Shown: positions 8,877 to 19,700 of the stretch, one piece after another
How positions within the stretch are numbered: the first letter of the stretch is position 1
Layout: each line of letters begins with the position of its first letter
Assembly: GCF_014192335.1 (NCBI RefSeq)
Contig: NZ_JACHXU010000004.1
Span: 186,001 to 250,000, forward strand
Length of the DNA stretch: 64,000 nt
DNA from: Aporhodopirellula rubra
GTDB taxonomy: Bacteria; Planctomycetota; Planctomycetia; Pirellulales; Pirellulaceae
Direction of reading: 5' to 3'
Translations under genes and position numbers: made by a program
The notes under the pieces: generated by a model
What the model was told of the DNA's origin: nothing
Databases searched by the model: none
What the model saw: only the letters and a program-made list of their open reading frames with translations

Positions 8877-11102
8877 CTATTTTTTGAGATGGTCAGTGAC
8901 CATTCTGATATTGGGTTTCGGGGGACCATCGGCAAAATAGTAGCCCACATGCGCGGGCTGGTTGTAGCCGATGTTCTGCACGACGACATTCATTCGATAG
9001 ACCGGATCATGCATGAGTGTGTAGTTCTTGTGTTCGGTGGGAATCCAAGTGGTGAACAACAGCAATGCACGGTTGTCGCTACGACGAAAGATGATCTCCT
9101 CCCTCCAATCTCCAAGAACATCTGCAACAAGATTCGCGTCATATTTTGTGGAATGCAGATTCGCAGCCCCGAAATACCAACCTGTCAGAATACGTCCGAG
9201 CGGTCCAGAACCGTCATCGATGGCTGTGCGTTTCCTCAACTCGCGTTGAAGATCACCATCGAAGTAAACGACGGCATCATAAGGGTTGTATCTGGTCATG
9301 ATCTCGCGACCTTGGCAGTCCAAGTTTGGTGTCGCACTCGATGCACACTCAGATCCACGAAAGTCCGGGTTAATGTCCGCCGCCCAAGCTCGCCCCACAT
9401 CCGACTTGCTACCAATCTCCCAAAGGATTTCACCCGTCGCTGCGTCTCGCATGGATAGTCCGTGAATGTCGTCCTCGTGCCCCTGAAAAAACTCAAGCCC
9501 TGGATGGTCGGGGTCGTGATCGGCGAGTGCATGCGAGTCTCCGTGCCCAAAACCAGTCGTATAGAGTCCCCTCCCGTCGTGATCGATCGCACAAGCGCCA
9601 TATATCAATTCATCTGATCCATCGTTGTCCACATCCCCCACGGCAACACTATGATTTCCCATGCCACGATAACCGGCGTACTGTGGATGCCCCTTTGTAT
9701 CGAACGTCCAGATTTGTTTCAGTTGCTTGCCATCCCAGTGGAACGCGGCCATCGCAATTCGGGTATAGATGCCTCGAGTGAAAACCAGCAGCGGCCCGAT
9801 GCCCTTATGATGAAGAACTGCCGCTTTAATCGATGATGCGCGATATCCATGACCGTCGCCCCAATTTTCCTTCATCTCCTCTTTCGATCCCAACGCCGGC
9901 AGGTATGGCACCGTCGTAAGCTCTTCGCCGGTATCCCCTTTAAAAATGGAGATATACGCTTTGTCCACGGTCAGATGCTTGGTCATCCGCTCCACAATTT
10001 CGGAATCATCATCTGTCGCAGCGGGACCTTGGTTCAACTGATTGCCCAAGCCGTCTTTCGTTCCAGGACCTGTTTTACAAGCAACCTCGGCTCGTCCGTC
10101 GCCGTCAAAATCGTAGACCAAAAGTGCGAGTTTGTGTGCGGTTGTATTGGGCCCGCAAGAGATCCGCCACAACTGATTTCCATCCAAGTCGATCGCTTCG
10201 ATCCATGGTTCGGGACCTTCCCATTCAAACACGAGCTCATATGTTCCGTCGCCGTCGAGATCGCCGACGCTCATATCACCAGGCACATGCTGTTCCGTTG
10301 GTGGCGACGCCAATGGAATTTCCTTAAACGCTACGCCCGGCCTGCGTTTCCGAATTGCTTCCGACGCAACCACAGATTTTCGCGGCCAAACTGAAATTGC
10401 ATCAGATCTCTCCAACGGTCCCTCAGCTGCAAGTATCTCCACCGCGTACTTGTCATTCACATTACCATCGACGTCGAGATAGTTCGTTGACTTTGTCAAC
10501 GGATGCGGATTCACCTTTTTGCCATTGCGGTAAAGATTGAACCCAATGTCGATTGAATCCGTGCCTAGCATTCTCCAAGACAGAAAGACTCCTCCCTTAG
10601 TCTCCAAACCCACCAAGCCCCGATCCAAGTACTCCATCGGACGTGCGGTACTATCGTATTTTTGATTGCGTGAAACCTGCGTCACCACCTGCATTGGTCC
10701 ATTCTTGGACGCGGCCGCATTGGCTACGAATGTTTCTCCAGGCCCCCGATTGCTCAGCCATAACAACACGGCAACCATTCCGACTGCGATCACGCCAAAT
10801 CCAGCAACCACATAAGCAAAGCGATCTTTAGGGACGTGAGTAACGCTTCTTTGTTGAACTGCTGCGACACCTCTTTTGAGTTTCTCACTGCCTGTAGAAA
10901 GCCTGATCCCTGACAATGAGTTGGCCACTGAAATCGCGGATTCGATTTGGTCGTCAGCCTCTCTCGATCTCAGAACCGGCTTACCAGAAGGTGATTTCAG
11001 AGCGAGACTTTGACCGCACGCGGGACACGTAACAACCTTATCTGCGAAGTGAGAGTTGGTAGAAAGTCGCTTTCCGCAGGGACACCTAAACTGAACGGTC
11101 AT
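8877..11102 (-). CDS. Membrane-anchored rhamnogalacturonan lyase (PL11) with N-terminal zinc ribbon, copy 1
   Basis: Paralogue of the next gene with the same layout. It has a zinc ribbon (C7, C9, C26, C29, in CPCGKRL and CPACGQ), a linker, one transmembrane helix (about 95-117) and a PL11 lyase domain from about residue 155 (YLDRGLVGLE). Calcium-loop motifs such as DLDGDG, DFDGDG and DVDNDG are frequent. Family knowledge gives rhamnogalacturonan I backbone cleavage; endo versus exo mode cannot be decided here. ATG 11102 is preferred to the TTG one codon upstream because the downstream copy starts at the equivalent codon. The linkers of the two copies differ strongly while the ribbons are nearly identical, suggesting the ribbon is under selection. 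Confidence 0.9.
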   Translation of the reverse strand: MTVQFRCPCGKRLSTNSHFADKVVTCPACGQSLALKSPSGKPVLRSREADDQIESAISVANSLSGIRLSTGSEKLKRGVAAVQQRSVTHVPKDRFAYVVAGFGVIAVGMVAVLLWLSNRGPGETFVANAAASKNGPMQVVTQVSRNQKYDSTARPMEYLDRGLVGLETKGGVFLSWRMLGTDSIDIGFNLYRNGKKVNPHPLTKSTNYLDVDGNVNDKYAVEILAAEGPLERSDAISVWPRKSVVASEAIRKRRPGVAFKEIPLASPPTEQHVPGDMSVGDLDGDGTYELVFEWEGPEPWIEAIDLDGNQLWRISCGPNTTAHKLALLVYDFDGDGRAEVACKTGPGTKDGLGNQLNQGPAATDDDSEIVERMTKHLTVDKAYISIFKGDTGEELTTVPYLPALGSKEEMKENWGDGHGYRASSIKAAVLHHKGIGPLLVFTRGIYTRIAMAAFHWDGKQLKQIWTFDTKGHPQYAGYRGMGNHSVAVGDVDNDGSDELIYGACAIDHDGRGLYTTGFGHGDSHALADHDPDHPGLEFFQGHEDDIHGLSMRDAATGEILWEIGSKSDVGRAWAADINPDFRGSECASSATPNLDCQGREIMTRYNPYDAVVYFDGDLQRELRKRTAIDDGSGPLGRILTGWYFGAANLHSTKYDANLVADVLGDWREEIIFRRSDNRALLLFTTWIPTEHKNYTLMHDPVYRMNVVVQNIGYNQPAHVGYYFADGPPKPNIRMVTDHLKK

Positions 11103-11241
11103 CAAATCGCAATGTTACTGGTTACCAAAGTGAGAATACAAACAGATGCATTCTCAAAAACGCCACGTCGTTTACACGGCGTGAACATCTGGCTCATCCG
11201 TCCTTCGCGCGTGGAACGAGAACCCAACGTCCCCCTTCGCC

Positions 11242-12333
11242 CTAATCTTTCACGGTTTCGGCATAGTCTTGCCACGCCTTTTCGATTCCGGCGGCGGAAG
11301 CGTCACCGATGTGAAAGATAATCCGATGATTCAGCTTCAACTTCTCACCAGGCTGAAGAGTGGTGGTGCCATCGGGAAGCGACGGATCATAGGACTGCAT
11401 CGCAAACGGATTGGCAGCAAACAGTCCATAGCTACGAACGTGCCAGCGTGTCGGGAAGCGGTAGCTCGACGGGTGATTTAGAAACGCAATTCCGAGGTGC
11501 TCGCCGTCGACAATCCCGTGATAGTCACACCACTTTGCCGCACGACTCCAGGTGTCGTCATCCATTTCACCTTCACTGTTAATAACGCGTCCTCCCTGTC
11601 CGCTATCGATCGCCATTCCGACCGGAACACGGATACTCAGTCCCGCGTCCTTGCGGTCCGCAAAACAAACTTCACCGTCGCACGCGGTGAACACTTGATC
11701 GACGTCAATACTGCGAGAGTCTTCTTGCGCTCGAAAAGTCATGCGACGCTCTTCCGACAGAAACCGCTTCCCATTGGGATCAACGTAGTCACAAATTTCG
11801 GTAACCACGGCATGATCGGCATCGGCTTCCATCTCGGTGAAGGCGAGATGCTTGATGCTAGCGATCGTCGAGATTCGTTGGTCACTATCTGGATTGTTGC
11901 CTGGTCCCTGACGCAGTCCGCCAAAGGTGATCCATTCATGCCAACTGTCGCCGCCGCTCTGATCAGGGCCAACAATGCTCTCATGTCCAAACGTAATTCC
12001 GCGGTGGTGAGGATGATCGCGCTGCACACTCGATTCTCCCGGCACTTTCTGCATCGGAAAAGCACGCGTCATCGGTTTGCCTGTCGGTCCCACGATCGGC
12101 CAAAAGTACGGTTTATTGACGTCATCAACGACATAACTGGCGAACGGTTTTCCGTCGACCATGATCGTCACACCGTGATCGCCTTCGGCAATGGAAAAAC
12201 CTTCCACGACGGTCGATTTGGTTGCGCTCTTAGACGCGAGTTGTTCCTTGCGATCGGTTTCATCTGCCACCAAAACCGAGGGACAAGCACACGCGGCGAC
12301 AAAGCACATCAACAGGTAAGTCAGTATTTTCAT
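11242..12333 (-). CDS. DUF6807 (PmoA-like) secreted protein
   Basis: Member of the family often mislabelled methane oxygenase PmoA and now called DUF6807. The biochemical function is unknown to me, but such genes recur in planctomycete sugar-utilisation loci. The 363-residue protein has a signal peptide (about 1-23) and the family hallmark around KPYFWPIVGPTGKPMTRAFP followed by DHPHHRGITFGHE. The histidine-rich HPHH segment suggests a metal or sugar site, and the predicted fold is a beta-sandwich. ATG 12333 is the only good start. It lies between the Gfo/Idh/MocA gene and the lyases and probably acts on a sugar intermediate; that is inference. Confidence 0.8.
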   Translation of the reverse strand: MKILTYLLMCFVAACACPSVLVADETDRKEQLASKSATKSTVVEGFSIAEGDHGVTIMVDGKPFASYVVDDVNKPYFWPIVGPTGKPMTRAFPMQKVPGESSVQRDHPHHRGITFGHESIVGPDQSGGDSWHEWITFGGLRQGPGNNPDSDQRISTIASIKHLAFTEMEADADHAVVTEICDYVDPNGKRFLSEERRMTFRAQEDSRSIDVDQVFTACDGEVCFADRKDAGLSIRVPVGMAIDSGQGGRVINSEGEMDDDTWSRAAKWCDYHGIVDGEHLGIAFLNHPSSYRFPTRWHVRSYGLFAANPFAMQSYDPSLPDGTTTLQPGEKLKLNHRIIFHIGDASAAGIEKAWQDYAETVKD

Positions 12334-12507
12334 TTCGATATCTCGGTTTAATAGGCGTCGTTGAATGGAATGGATGGAGCGTAATGCTTTTCAAATTTGG
12401 GTTCGCACGACGTTGGCGTTAAATGGGAGCAACGAACCTCATGCTCAAGATCAGACCTTCATTAGCCACCTCATCACAATTTGATTTGTTGCGACAGGTG
12501 AACGTTT

Positions 12508-13983
12508 CTAGATCGAATCAGGAATGATGAATGGGCTGCGGTAGTCACGTTTGAGCAAATCGTTGGCTTTGCTAGCGTTATCGCCGGCGGTGAAACGTTC
12601 CGTTGCGGCATCAAACGTCAAGGCAGTGCCGACACGCCACGGCGTCTTCGCAAAATCAACGTTGAGATGACTCAGTTGGGTGGAGAATCGCTCGATCACC
12701 TCGCGTGTCGCCGCGTCGTCCCCAACACGATCGACCACTTCCGCCGCATGAATGCCCTCCCCCGTACGAACAGAGATGTTCGCGAGATGCGACATACAAG
12801 AAGAGTGAAACGCGCTTTCAAGCGTCGACCGCACCTTCCCTGGATCATTGGCACGAACGGCCTGAGTGAAATACGACATGTGCTTCGAACCGGAATCCCC
12901 CTTGAAATCCTTGATCTTTTTACCGGACTTATCGTACACCGCACCGCCGCCACGACCTCCCCGGTATTCCCCCTCTTCGCAGGTGACGACAATGCCGACG
13001 CTGGGTCCGTCTTTGAATTGCCCCACACGTTCTTTGTTGTGGATATTCCGAACTTCGAATACGACCGGGATCCCATTACCAAAGTCGAACGTCGCAACTT
13101 GCATGTTTGGCGTGTTACCACCATCGTTCCAGGCAAAACGACCTCCAATACTGCGAACACTGACGGGATGCCCTGGATCGCCGAGCACCCATTGCACTAA
13201 ATCCATTTCGTGCGGGCCTTGATTCCCCATGTCACCATTGCCGGTATTCCAATCCCAATGCCAATCGTAATGAATCTGCGGTCGATAGATCGGCTGATCA
13301 GCAGCCGGTCCCAGCCATAGGTCGTAGTCCAATTCGGCGGGCGGTCTGGTAGGCGTTGAAGTCACTCCGATGGAGTTACGATTTCGATTGCAAAGGCCTC
13401 GAACGGCTGTGATCTTTCCGAGATTGCCGTCCTGGATCCACGGGATCGCCGCTCGCAATCCCGTGTCACTGCGGTTCTGAAAACCCGCACCAACGATACG
13501 ATTATATTTCTGCATTGCCTCGATCATTTTGCGTCCTTCCCAAACGCTATGACACACCGGCTTTTCGACATAAACATGTTTGCCAGCCACACACGCGTCG
13601 ATCGTCATCAGCGAGTGCCAATGATTGGGCGTGGCGATTGCAATGACATCAATCTCATCGTCTTCGAGCATTTCGCGATAATCAGCGAACCGCTTCAGCT
13701 TGGTGCTGCGTCCACTGTCGAAATTCGATGCGTGTTTTTCTAGAACACTCTTATCGGCATCGCAGAATGCGACAACATTCGATCCAGAGGCTTTCGAAAA
13801 ACCATCGATGTGCGATCTCCCTCGTCCATTGAGCCCGACGACCGCGACCCGCAATTCCTCGTTGGGTGAACGTGAGGCAGCATCAGCAACACTCGCATGG
13901 ACTCCGCACGAAGCGGCGACACCGACCGCGGAAGCGGCCATCGAGGTCTTCGTCAAAAACTGTCGACGTGTAAGAGTTGTCAT
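12508..13983 (-). CDS. Gfo/Idh/MocA family oxidoreductase with Tat signal
   Basis: NAD(P)-dependent sugar oxidoreductase family protein exported by the twin-arginine pathway, so probably folded with its cofactor before export. The 491-residue protein begins with TRRQFLTK plus an alanine-rich h-region. It then has a Rossmann fold with VVGLNGRGRSH (about 48-58) and the family motif VEKPVCHS (E140, K141). The C-terminal alpha/beta domain includes a GNGDMGNQGPHE stretch. Planctomycetes encode many such secreted family members, some related to GH109-type NAD-dependent glycosidases. Whether this one reduces, oxidises or hydrolyses a sugar is open. It lies 79 bp downstream of the GH106 gene. Confidence 0.88.
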   Translation of the reverse strand: MTTLTRRQFLTKTSMAASAVGVAASCGVHASVADAASRSPNEELRVAVVGLNGRGRSHIDGFSKASGSNVVAFCDADKSVLEKHASNFDSGRSTKLKRFADYREMLEDDEIDVIAIATPNHWHSLMTIDACVAGKHVYVEKPVCHSVWEGRKMIEAMQKYNRIVGAGFQNRSDTGLRAAIPWIQDGNLGKITAVRGLCNRNRNSIGVTSTPTRPPAELDYDLWLGPAADQPIYRPQIHYDWHWDWNTGNGDMGNQGPHEMDLVQWVLGDPGHPVSVRSIGGRFAWNDGGNTPNMQVATFDFGNGIPVVFEVRNIHNKERVGQFKDGPSVGIVVTCEEGEYRGGRGGGAVYDKSGKKIKDFKGDSGSKHMSYFTQAVRANDPGKVRSTLESAFHSSCMSHLANISVRTGEGIHAAEVVDRVGDDAATREVIERFSTQLSHLNVDFAKTPWRVGTALTFDAATERFTAGDNASKANDLLKRDYRSPFIIPDSI

Positions 13984-14062
13984 GAATCAAGTGCAGTACA
14001 GAAAGGTGATAAAAGGGTCAAAAAGTTGTTCAGTAGACGCATGTCACGTTCATGCTGATAGC

Positions 14063-16780
14063 TCACGGGATATCATCGAGAGACTCAATCAAACGATAAG
14101 GAGATAGAGTGACGGGTTTTAATAGCCCGGACGCCTCTAGGCTCCACTTCGACGCATCGAAAGGTTTGTAAAGGTGATCAACGAAATTGATGTCCTCAAA
14201 TTTCTTCCAATCAACTCCACGTCGATCCAAATCTCGGATTCGGTTGGCGGATAAATTGGTGACTTCAATCGCCAATTCATTCTCACCGTTTTTCAGATGC
14301 TGACCGAGATCAATCCGGAACGGGTGTGCCACCACAACGCCAATGGGCTGATCGTTGACCCACACTCTTGCACTCTCTCGCACATCGCCGAGATCCAGTA
14401 TCCAGCCATCCGGTTGAGAGACGCTCGACGCTTCAGGGACATCGACTTTCACCGTGTACCGAACCGCCCCCGCGAACCGCTTGGCTTCATCGTCCGGCAA
14501 CTCAGTCCATGAACCGACACGGTCGAGTGATGCATCCGCGGGAAGTGTCGGTCCACCTTCGATGAATTTTAGTTCCCAAGGTCTCGAAATCGTGATCGGA
14601 TCGCCAACCGAGCGTTTGACGGCCCAGGCATTCAGATCTTTTTCACCATCAACGACAGCCCGAAGGATGCGAGTTTCACCCGATTCGATTTGCAAAAACA
14701 CTTCCGTCAGACCATTTCGTTGACGCAGTGGGGCAAGTCCGGACGTTCCGGTCATCGGGTCCATCATTACAACGGATTGGCAAGGAGAAGCGATCATCAC
14801 CCATCGGTCAATCGATTCGGATGTATGGTTCGCAATGAAGTATGAGACCTGCTTTGAATCGATTCGACGAATGAACTGAATTCCCTGATCGACCATGGCT
14901 TCACGTTCAACACCGGCTGCAGAAAGCAGCGTTTCCAAATCGTCATGAAGCATCAACTTCCCGCGTCCCAACGCGGACATTCCGTCTGCATCGAAGTCAA
15001 CTTCCTTGAACAGATTTTTCAACTGCTGTTCACGTTCACCGTAATCGAACCAGCCTGGAACCTCGTCAGGCAGTCTCTTCCAAATCAACACGGTCGCGCC
15101 GTCACGACCCAGCTCAATTAGCCGTTTCGCGGTTCCAAGCGTCATGACCTTGGCTGCGGGGACCAAAACAGTGCGATATCGATTGCCACCCTGAGTTTGC
15201 AGATCGGCTTCGCCACAATCTGTTTTTTGCAGTTGTTCGTCTGAAACAAAATCAAACGTGTAGCCGTGTTTGTCTAGCCAGCGTCCCGCCTCACCGCATG
15301 CCGTTTTCTCTATCCAATCCGGATGATGAACCGTGAATCGCTGCTCGCCGGTTCCTCCGTTCATCCATAGATCATCAACCGGCCAATACAGCAGCACGTC
15401 GTTGTGAGGACGCCCGGACTGCAGCACGCTCTGACAGCGAGTGATGTACGCGTTAAGTACAGGAATATCGCGAAAGATCGAGTTACGAGGATTTGCCTGC
15501 GTCGACGCGTAAAAGAGCCACCCCGGCCATGCGGTCTTTTCGGGTGAAAAACAGGCCCCGTGGTAGAAGATGCTGTTGATGCCGTTGAGCAGCAACTTGT
15601 CTGATTCGGCTTTCAGATGCGCGAGCGAAGTGTGATAGTGATTTCGCAGCCAAGTAAAACTTTCCGATGTCGTCAAAGCGTGACCGGCCACGTGCGAGGC
15701 CGAGGACGCAAACCGATTCACCATGTCGCTTTGTTGGTCGGCACGAATCCACTGAGGATCGCGACGGAAACCTGAAATCGCAAATTTCGACGCACCGAAA
15801 ACTTCCGTTTCCGGAATACTGGCGGCGGCATACATATCAAGCAAATTCGCCGGTGCACCATGAGCCTGCATCCGTAGACCGCTGCCCCTCTGGTCTCCCC
15901 ACGCCGCGATCTCGCGAACGCGATCAATCAACAATTCACTTAGTGTACGTCGGTAATCCGCCACCACGCGTCGTGATTCCTCTGAGTCTCCTTCGCCTCC
16001 GAGCAACGCTGCCTGGTCTTCGAGAGGATAACCACGCCGCTTGCAAAATTCTTCGAGAAATTCAGGCGCCCAATTGCCCGTGTTCTCAAACGAATCGTAG
16101 TAAAACGCACGTGGTGGGTTGCCCTGATGGGCAGTCATGAGACGATCAAACCAATCGAGATGGTGCGTAACCGCCGCGTTGCTATAGGGATTTACAGTCA
16201 ATCCTTTTCCACCTTTCCCAGCCCGTTTGACTGCGTCACGTTTCGACAGAACCGAGATCGCATCACCGTCGACTCGAAAGGATTGCTCCGCAAAGTCACG
16301 CGAGACGTGTGGTCCCCCCCATCGCCATCCGCCGCCGGGCGTCAGGTCGATGTTGATACCCAACCGATCCGCCTCTTTGGTCGTGTAGCTATACATCTCG
16401 AACCACTTCGGCGAGAACAAATCGATCGCCCGTTCCTCTTCGCCACGCACGCCGTAGATACCAACGATACTGAGGTTTCCCCATCCCGCCTTTCGGTAGA
16501 GTTCGAGGTTCCAACTCAGATCATTCTTCGTCACCGCGCTGTTGGGCCACCACCAAATAGCGCCCGGTCGCATCTCCGGTCGGACGGTCGGCCAAACGTT
16601 TGATTTTGATTCGCCTCGGTGTAACAAAAACTCATCCAGCGGTGCCCATGAAGGAGTCGATTCGTCATCCACCGTCACCGAATTCGATGACGCCGGCTCG
16701 GCCCCTGGTAGATCGCGGATGCCTATCGTGAGAGCGAATACAAACGCCCACGCGGCTAGTTTTCTCAAGTACAAATTCAT
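14063..16780 (-). CDS. GH106 alpha-L-rhamnosidase
   Basis: Removes alpha-linked L-rhamnose from pectin fragments, by family assignment. The 905-residue protein has a signal peptide (about 1-27) and the GH106 N-terminal signature RPGAIWWWPNSAV (about 71-83). The LTPGGGWRWGGPH segment (about 146-157) is characteristic of the family. The large central barrel includes FYYDSFENTG, and the C-terminal galactose-binding-like beta domain (about 780-890) has the WVNDQPIG and NELAIEVTNL motifs. Its ATG overlaps the stop of the upstream TPR/FG-GAP gene in ATGA (16777-16780), so the two are translationally coupled. This ties the lipoprotein to rhamnose-containing glycans. Confidence 0.87.
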   Translation of the reverse strand: MNLYLRKLAAWAFVFALTIGIRDLPGAEPASSNSVTVDDESTPSWAPLDEFLLHRGESKSNVWPTVRPEMRPGAIWWWPNSAVTKNDLSWNLELYRKAGWGNLSIVGIYGVRGEEERAIDLFSPKWFEMYSYTTKEADRLGINIDLTPGGGWRWGGPHVSRDFAEQSFRVDGDAISVLSKRDAVKRAGKGGKGLTVNPYSNAAVTHHLDWFDRLMTAHQGNPPRAFYYDSFENTGNWAPEFLEEFCKRRGYPLEDQAALLGGEGDSEESRRVVADYRRTLSELLIDRVREIAAWGDQRGSGLRMQAHGAPANLLDMYAAASIPETEVFGASKFAISGFRRDPQWIRADQQSDMVNRFASSASHVAGHALTTSESFTWLRNHYHTSLAHLKAESDKLLLNGINSIFYHGACFSPEKTAWPGWLFYASTQANPRNSIFRDIPVLNAYITRCQSVLQSGRPHNDVLLYWPVDDLWMNGGTGEQRFTVHHPDWIEKTACGEAGRWLDKHGYTFDFVSDEQLQKTDCGEADLQTQGGNRYRTVLVPAAKVMTLGTAKRLIELGRDGATVLIWKRLPDEVPGWFDYGEREQQLKNLFKEVDFDADGMSALGRGKLMLHDDLETLLSAAGVEREAMVDQGIQFIRRIDSKQVSYFIANHTSESIDRWVMIASPCQSVVMMDPMTGTSGLAPLRQRNGLTEVFLQIESGETRILRAVVDGEKDLNAWAVKRSVGDPITISRPWELKFIEGGPTLPADASLDRVGSWTELPDDEAKRFAGAVRYTVKVDVPEASSVSQPDGWILDLGDVRESARVWVNDQPIGVVVAHPFRIDLGQHLKNGENELAIEVTNLSANRIRDLDRRGVDWKKFEDINFVDHLYKPFDASKWSLEASGLLKPVTLSPYRLIESLDDIP

Positions 16781-19700
16781 TTCGCGGCAACCCGGCCATG
16801 TTGAAGTTCATCGGACGGAATTCGAGCGACAGGCATTTCACGGACACGGTTGCCCTCCGACGCCGCAAACGATCTCAATCGAAAAGGCGGTTCGCCCTCA
16901 ACGAGCAAGTACTCACTATCGGGAGTGAGCCCCTCGTAGATTTGCGTTTCCCCACAAGGCCACTGCACCGAGACACTTTCTATTCCAGTGAGTTCACCAA
17001 GGCCAAAATACACTTGCCGTTGGTTGCTGCACATGTATCCGTCACCCGCGGCGAGCATGGAAACCATCGTACGATCTCGCAGCTTTACCGTTACAATGGC
17101 GCCAATCGCGTCGCGATGGGTTCGAGAGCTTTTCAAAGTAAACGCGATCGTCTTTCCGACGTCCGGAGTCCGATTCATCAACATGGCAACGGGCTCATAG
17201 AGATGCGTGACGAGAACGTCTTTTCGTCCGTCGCTATCAAGGTCGGCAATCGCGAGCGCCCTGCCGAGATGATCTTCACGGAAGTAATCACCGAGGTCCG
17301 TCCGTTCACACTCTTCCCACCGACCATCGAGCGTCCTTCGAAACACCTGCCCCGGCATTCGGTACGAGACATTCGATTGATGAAAATCGTCGATATGCCC
17401 GTTTGTGACGACGAGTTCTTTGGCACCGTCGTTGTCGAAATCACACCACTGAGTCCCAAAGCCCAACAGATGAATCGTCGGCTGAGCCAGCCCTCGTTGG
17501 AAGGAACGGTCACGCCAGAAACCCGGTCGCACCTGTTCATAGTACGTGTGGTATTCGTTTGAAAAATGGGTCAAATACAGATCAAAATCGCCATCATCGT
17601 CCGCGTCTCCCAACGCGATTCCCATGGACGCCTGAGACTGCGATTTTGCGTTCACACTGACGCCGCGTACCGACGCCAAATCCGTCAACGTGAACTTCCC
17701 GTCTTTTGTCTCGGGTGACCATAGGTGATTCGCTGTCATATCGTTGGCAACGTACACGTCTAAACCAGGTCGCTCGTCAAGGTTTGCAACGATCACCCCC
17801 AAACCACGCCCCGTTACGGACTGACTCATCCATCGACTCGTCATGTCGGTCAGGGTACCATCCCCGTCGCCTTTCCAAACACAGTCTTCCTGCGCATCGA
17901 ACAAAAGTGGTGCACATGCCGAGTTCCGACCGTTCTCCAAACAAGGTCGCTCAAACGGCTCATTACCGTCACAGTAGTTCGTTGCGTAGATGTCCGCATT
18001 GCCATCTCCGTCGACGTCCGCGATTGCCGCCGAGACAGTCCACGACTCGTCCGTCATTCCGATTTCTTCGGCCACCTCGCGGAATGTCCCATCGCCATTG
18101 TTGATGAACATTCGATTCTGCCCGATATTCGCATCGAAGATGTCATCGAAGCCATCCGCGTTAAGGTCACCGATCGCGATCCCCTGGGCGAATCCATTAT
18201 CCACGTAATCCGCCCGTGTGCCGACGGCGATGAACCGATCACCGATGTTTCGATATAACGCGTTGGAGGTTGAGTTGGCCTTCAGGGGTTCACCGTCTAG
18301 GTTTGTCACGACAATATCGGGATGGGAATCCAAATCAAAATCCAATACCGCTATCCCACCACCTGAACTTTGATGCAACCAATGTCCGTTGGCCTCTGCA
18401 TCGGCGGACAGTTTGCAAGTATGCTCGAAACCGAAGGCCTGTGATTCGTCACGAAACGACGGACAACGACTTTTGGTTTGATAGCGAGCAGTGTTCTTCG
18501 GACGGCGTTGGATCGAATCCGCAAGCTCGCCGTTGGTCGCATCAATGAAATCCACCTCGATTGCACTCGCCAAACGTTGCTCATCGACTACCCAAGGCGT
18601 GTCTGCCGTTAACGTAGAGCGAATTTTGAGGTATCGATTTTTAAGATCGGCCGCCGGCTCGTTTCGAAGTGCGATGGCGTGGCGAGCCCAAGCCTCGGCT
18701 TCCCATATCCGGCCTATTTCCGCCATCGCCTCTGCCACGGCAATCGCTGCCGTTTGCGACTGACTGTCACGGCCCAAATAGACATTGAACGCGTCGCGGA
18801 GCCGAACCTGTTGCTCCATTTTTTTTTCAACGAGCGCCGCCTCTTCATCCATCCCCAGCTCAACCAAGCTGTGATAGAGCCCGTCGAGATAATCATAACA
18901 GCACGCCGAATCAAGTCGCTCGGCGGTCAAAAATGCTTCGACCGCTTGCTCGGGATTGCCATTCACCTCAGACCATTTCCCAATCACGATCCAGTACTCG
19001 GGAGAGTCTTCGATACCCGGTGGCAAACCGATCCTCCAATCATCGAGTTCAGAAATCCGATCCATCTCAACCAATGCACGGCCATACAGCACCAAACCCG
19101 GCACGAACTTGGGATGATGCTCAACAACGGGCGCTAAACGCTCGAGAACCTTCGCCCACTCAAGTTCTTTAGCGTGCATCCGTGCGGCGGCGTAACGCAA
19201 ACGAATGTCTCCAACACTTCCCAGCAGTAGCTCATTGCAAAATTCGAGATCAGCCTCACTCCTGGCTGGATTCGCCATCAACAAAAGCGATTCCATATCA
19301 CCTTGATTGTGTTGAAACAACCACCGCAGGGATGGGATCGCAGCCTCAGGCATGCCCACCATCGAGGCTAAACCCGCGAGATCAAAGCGTGCATCGGGAA
19401 CGTTCTCAAATCGTTGAACAAACGTCTTCAAGACTTCAATCGCGTCAAAGACTCGCCCCGCTTTTACCAGCGAGGTGGTTATCCCGTCCAACATTGCCGG
19501 ACGAGGTGACTCGGATTCCCGAATCGCATCCTGGTAGAACGCTAAGCTCATCGGCCAATCGTTGAGTCTTTCAGCGACACTGCCCGCCAATAACAACGCT
19601 TGAACGTCGCCCGGATCTGCGATTAATTGTTTCCGCACGGCAGCTTCAGCAGCCACAAAATCGCCCGACGAAAACGCCGTAACCGCTTCTTGCATTAGGT

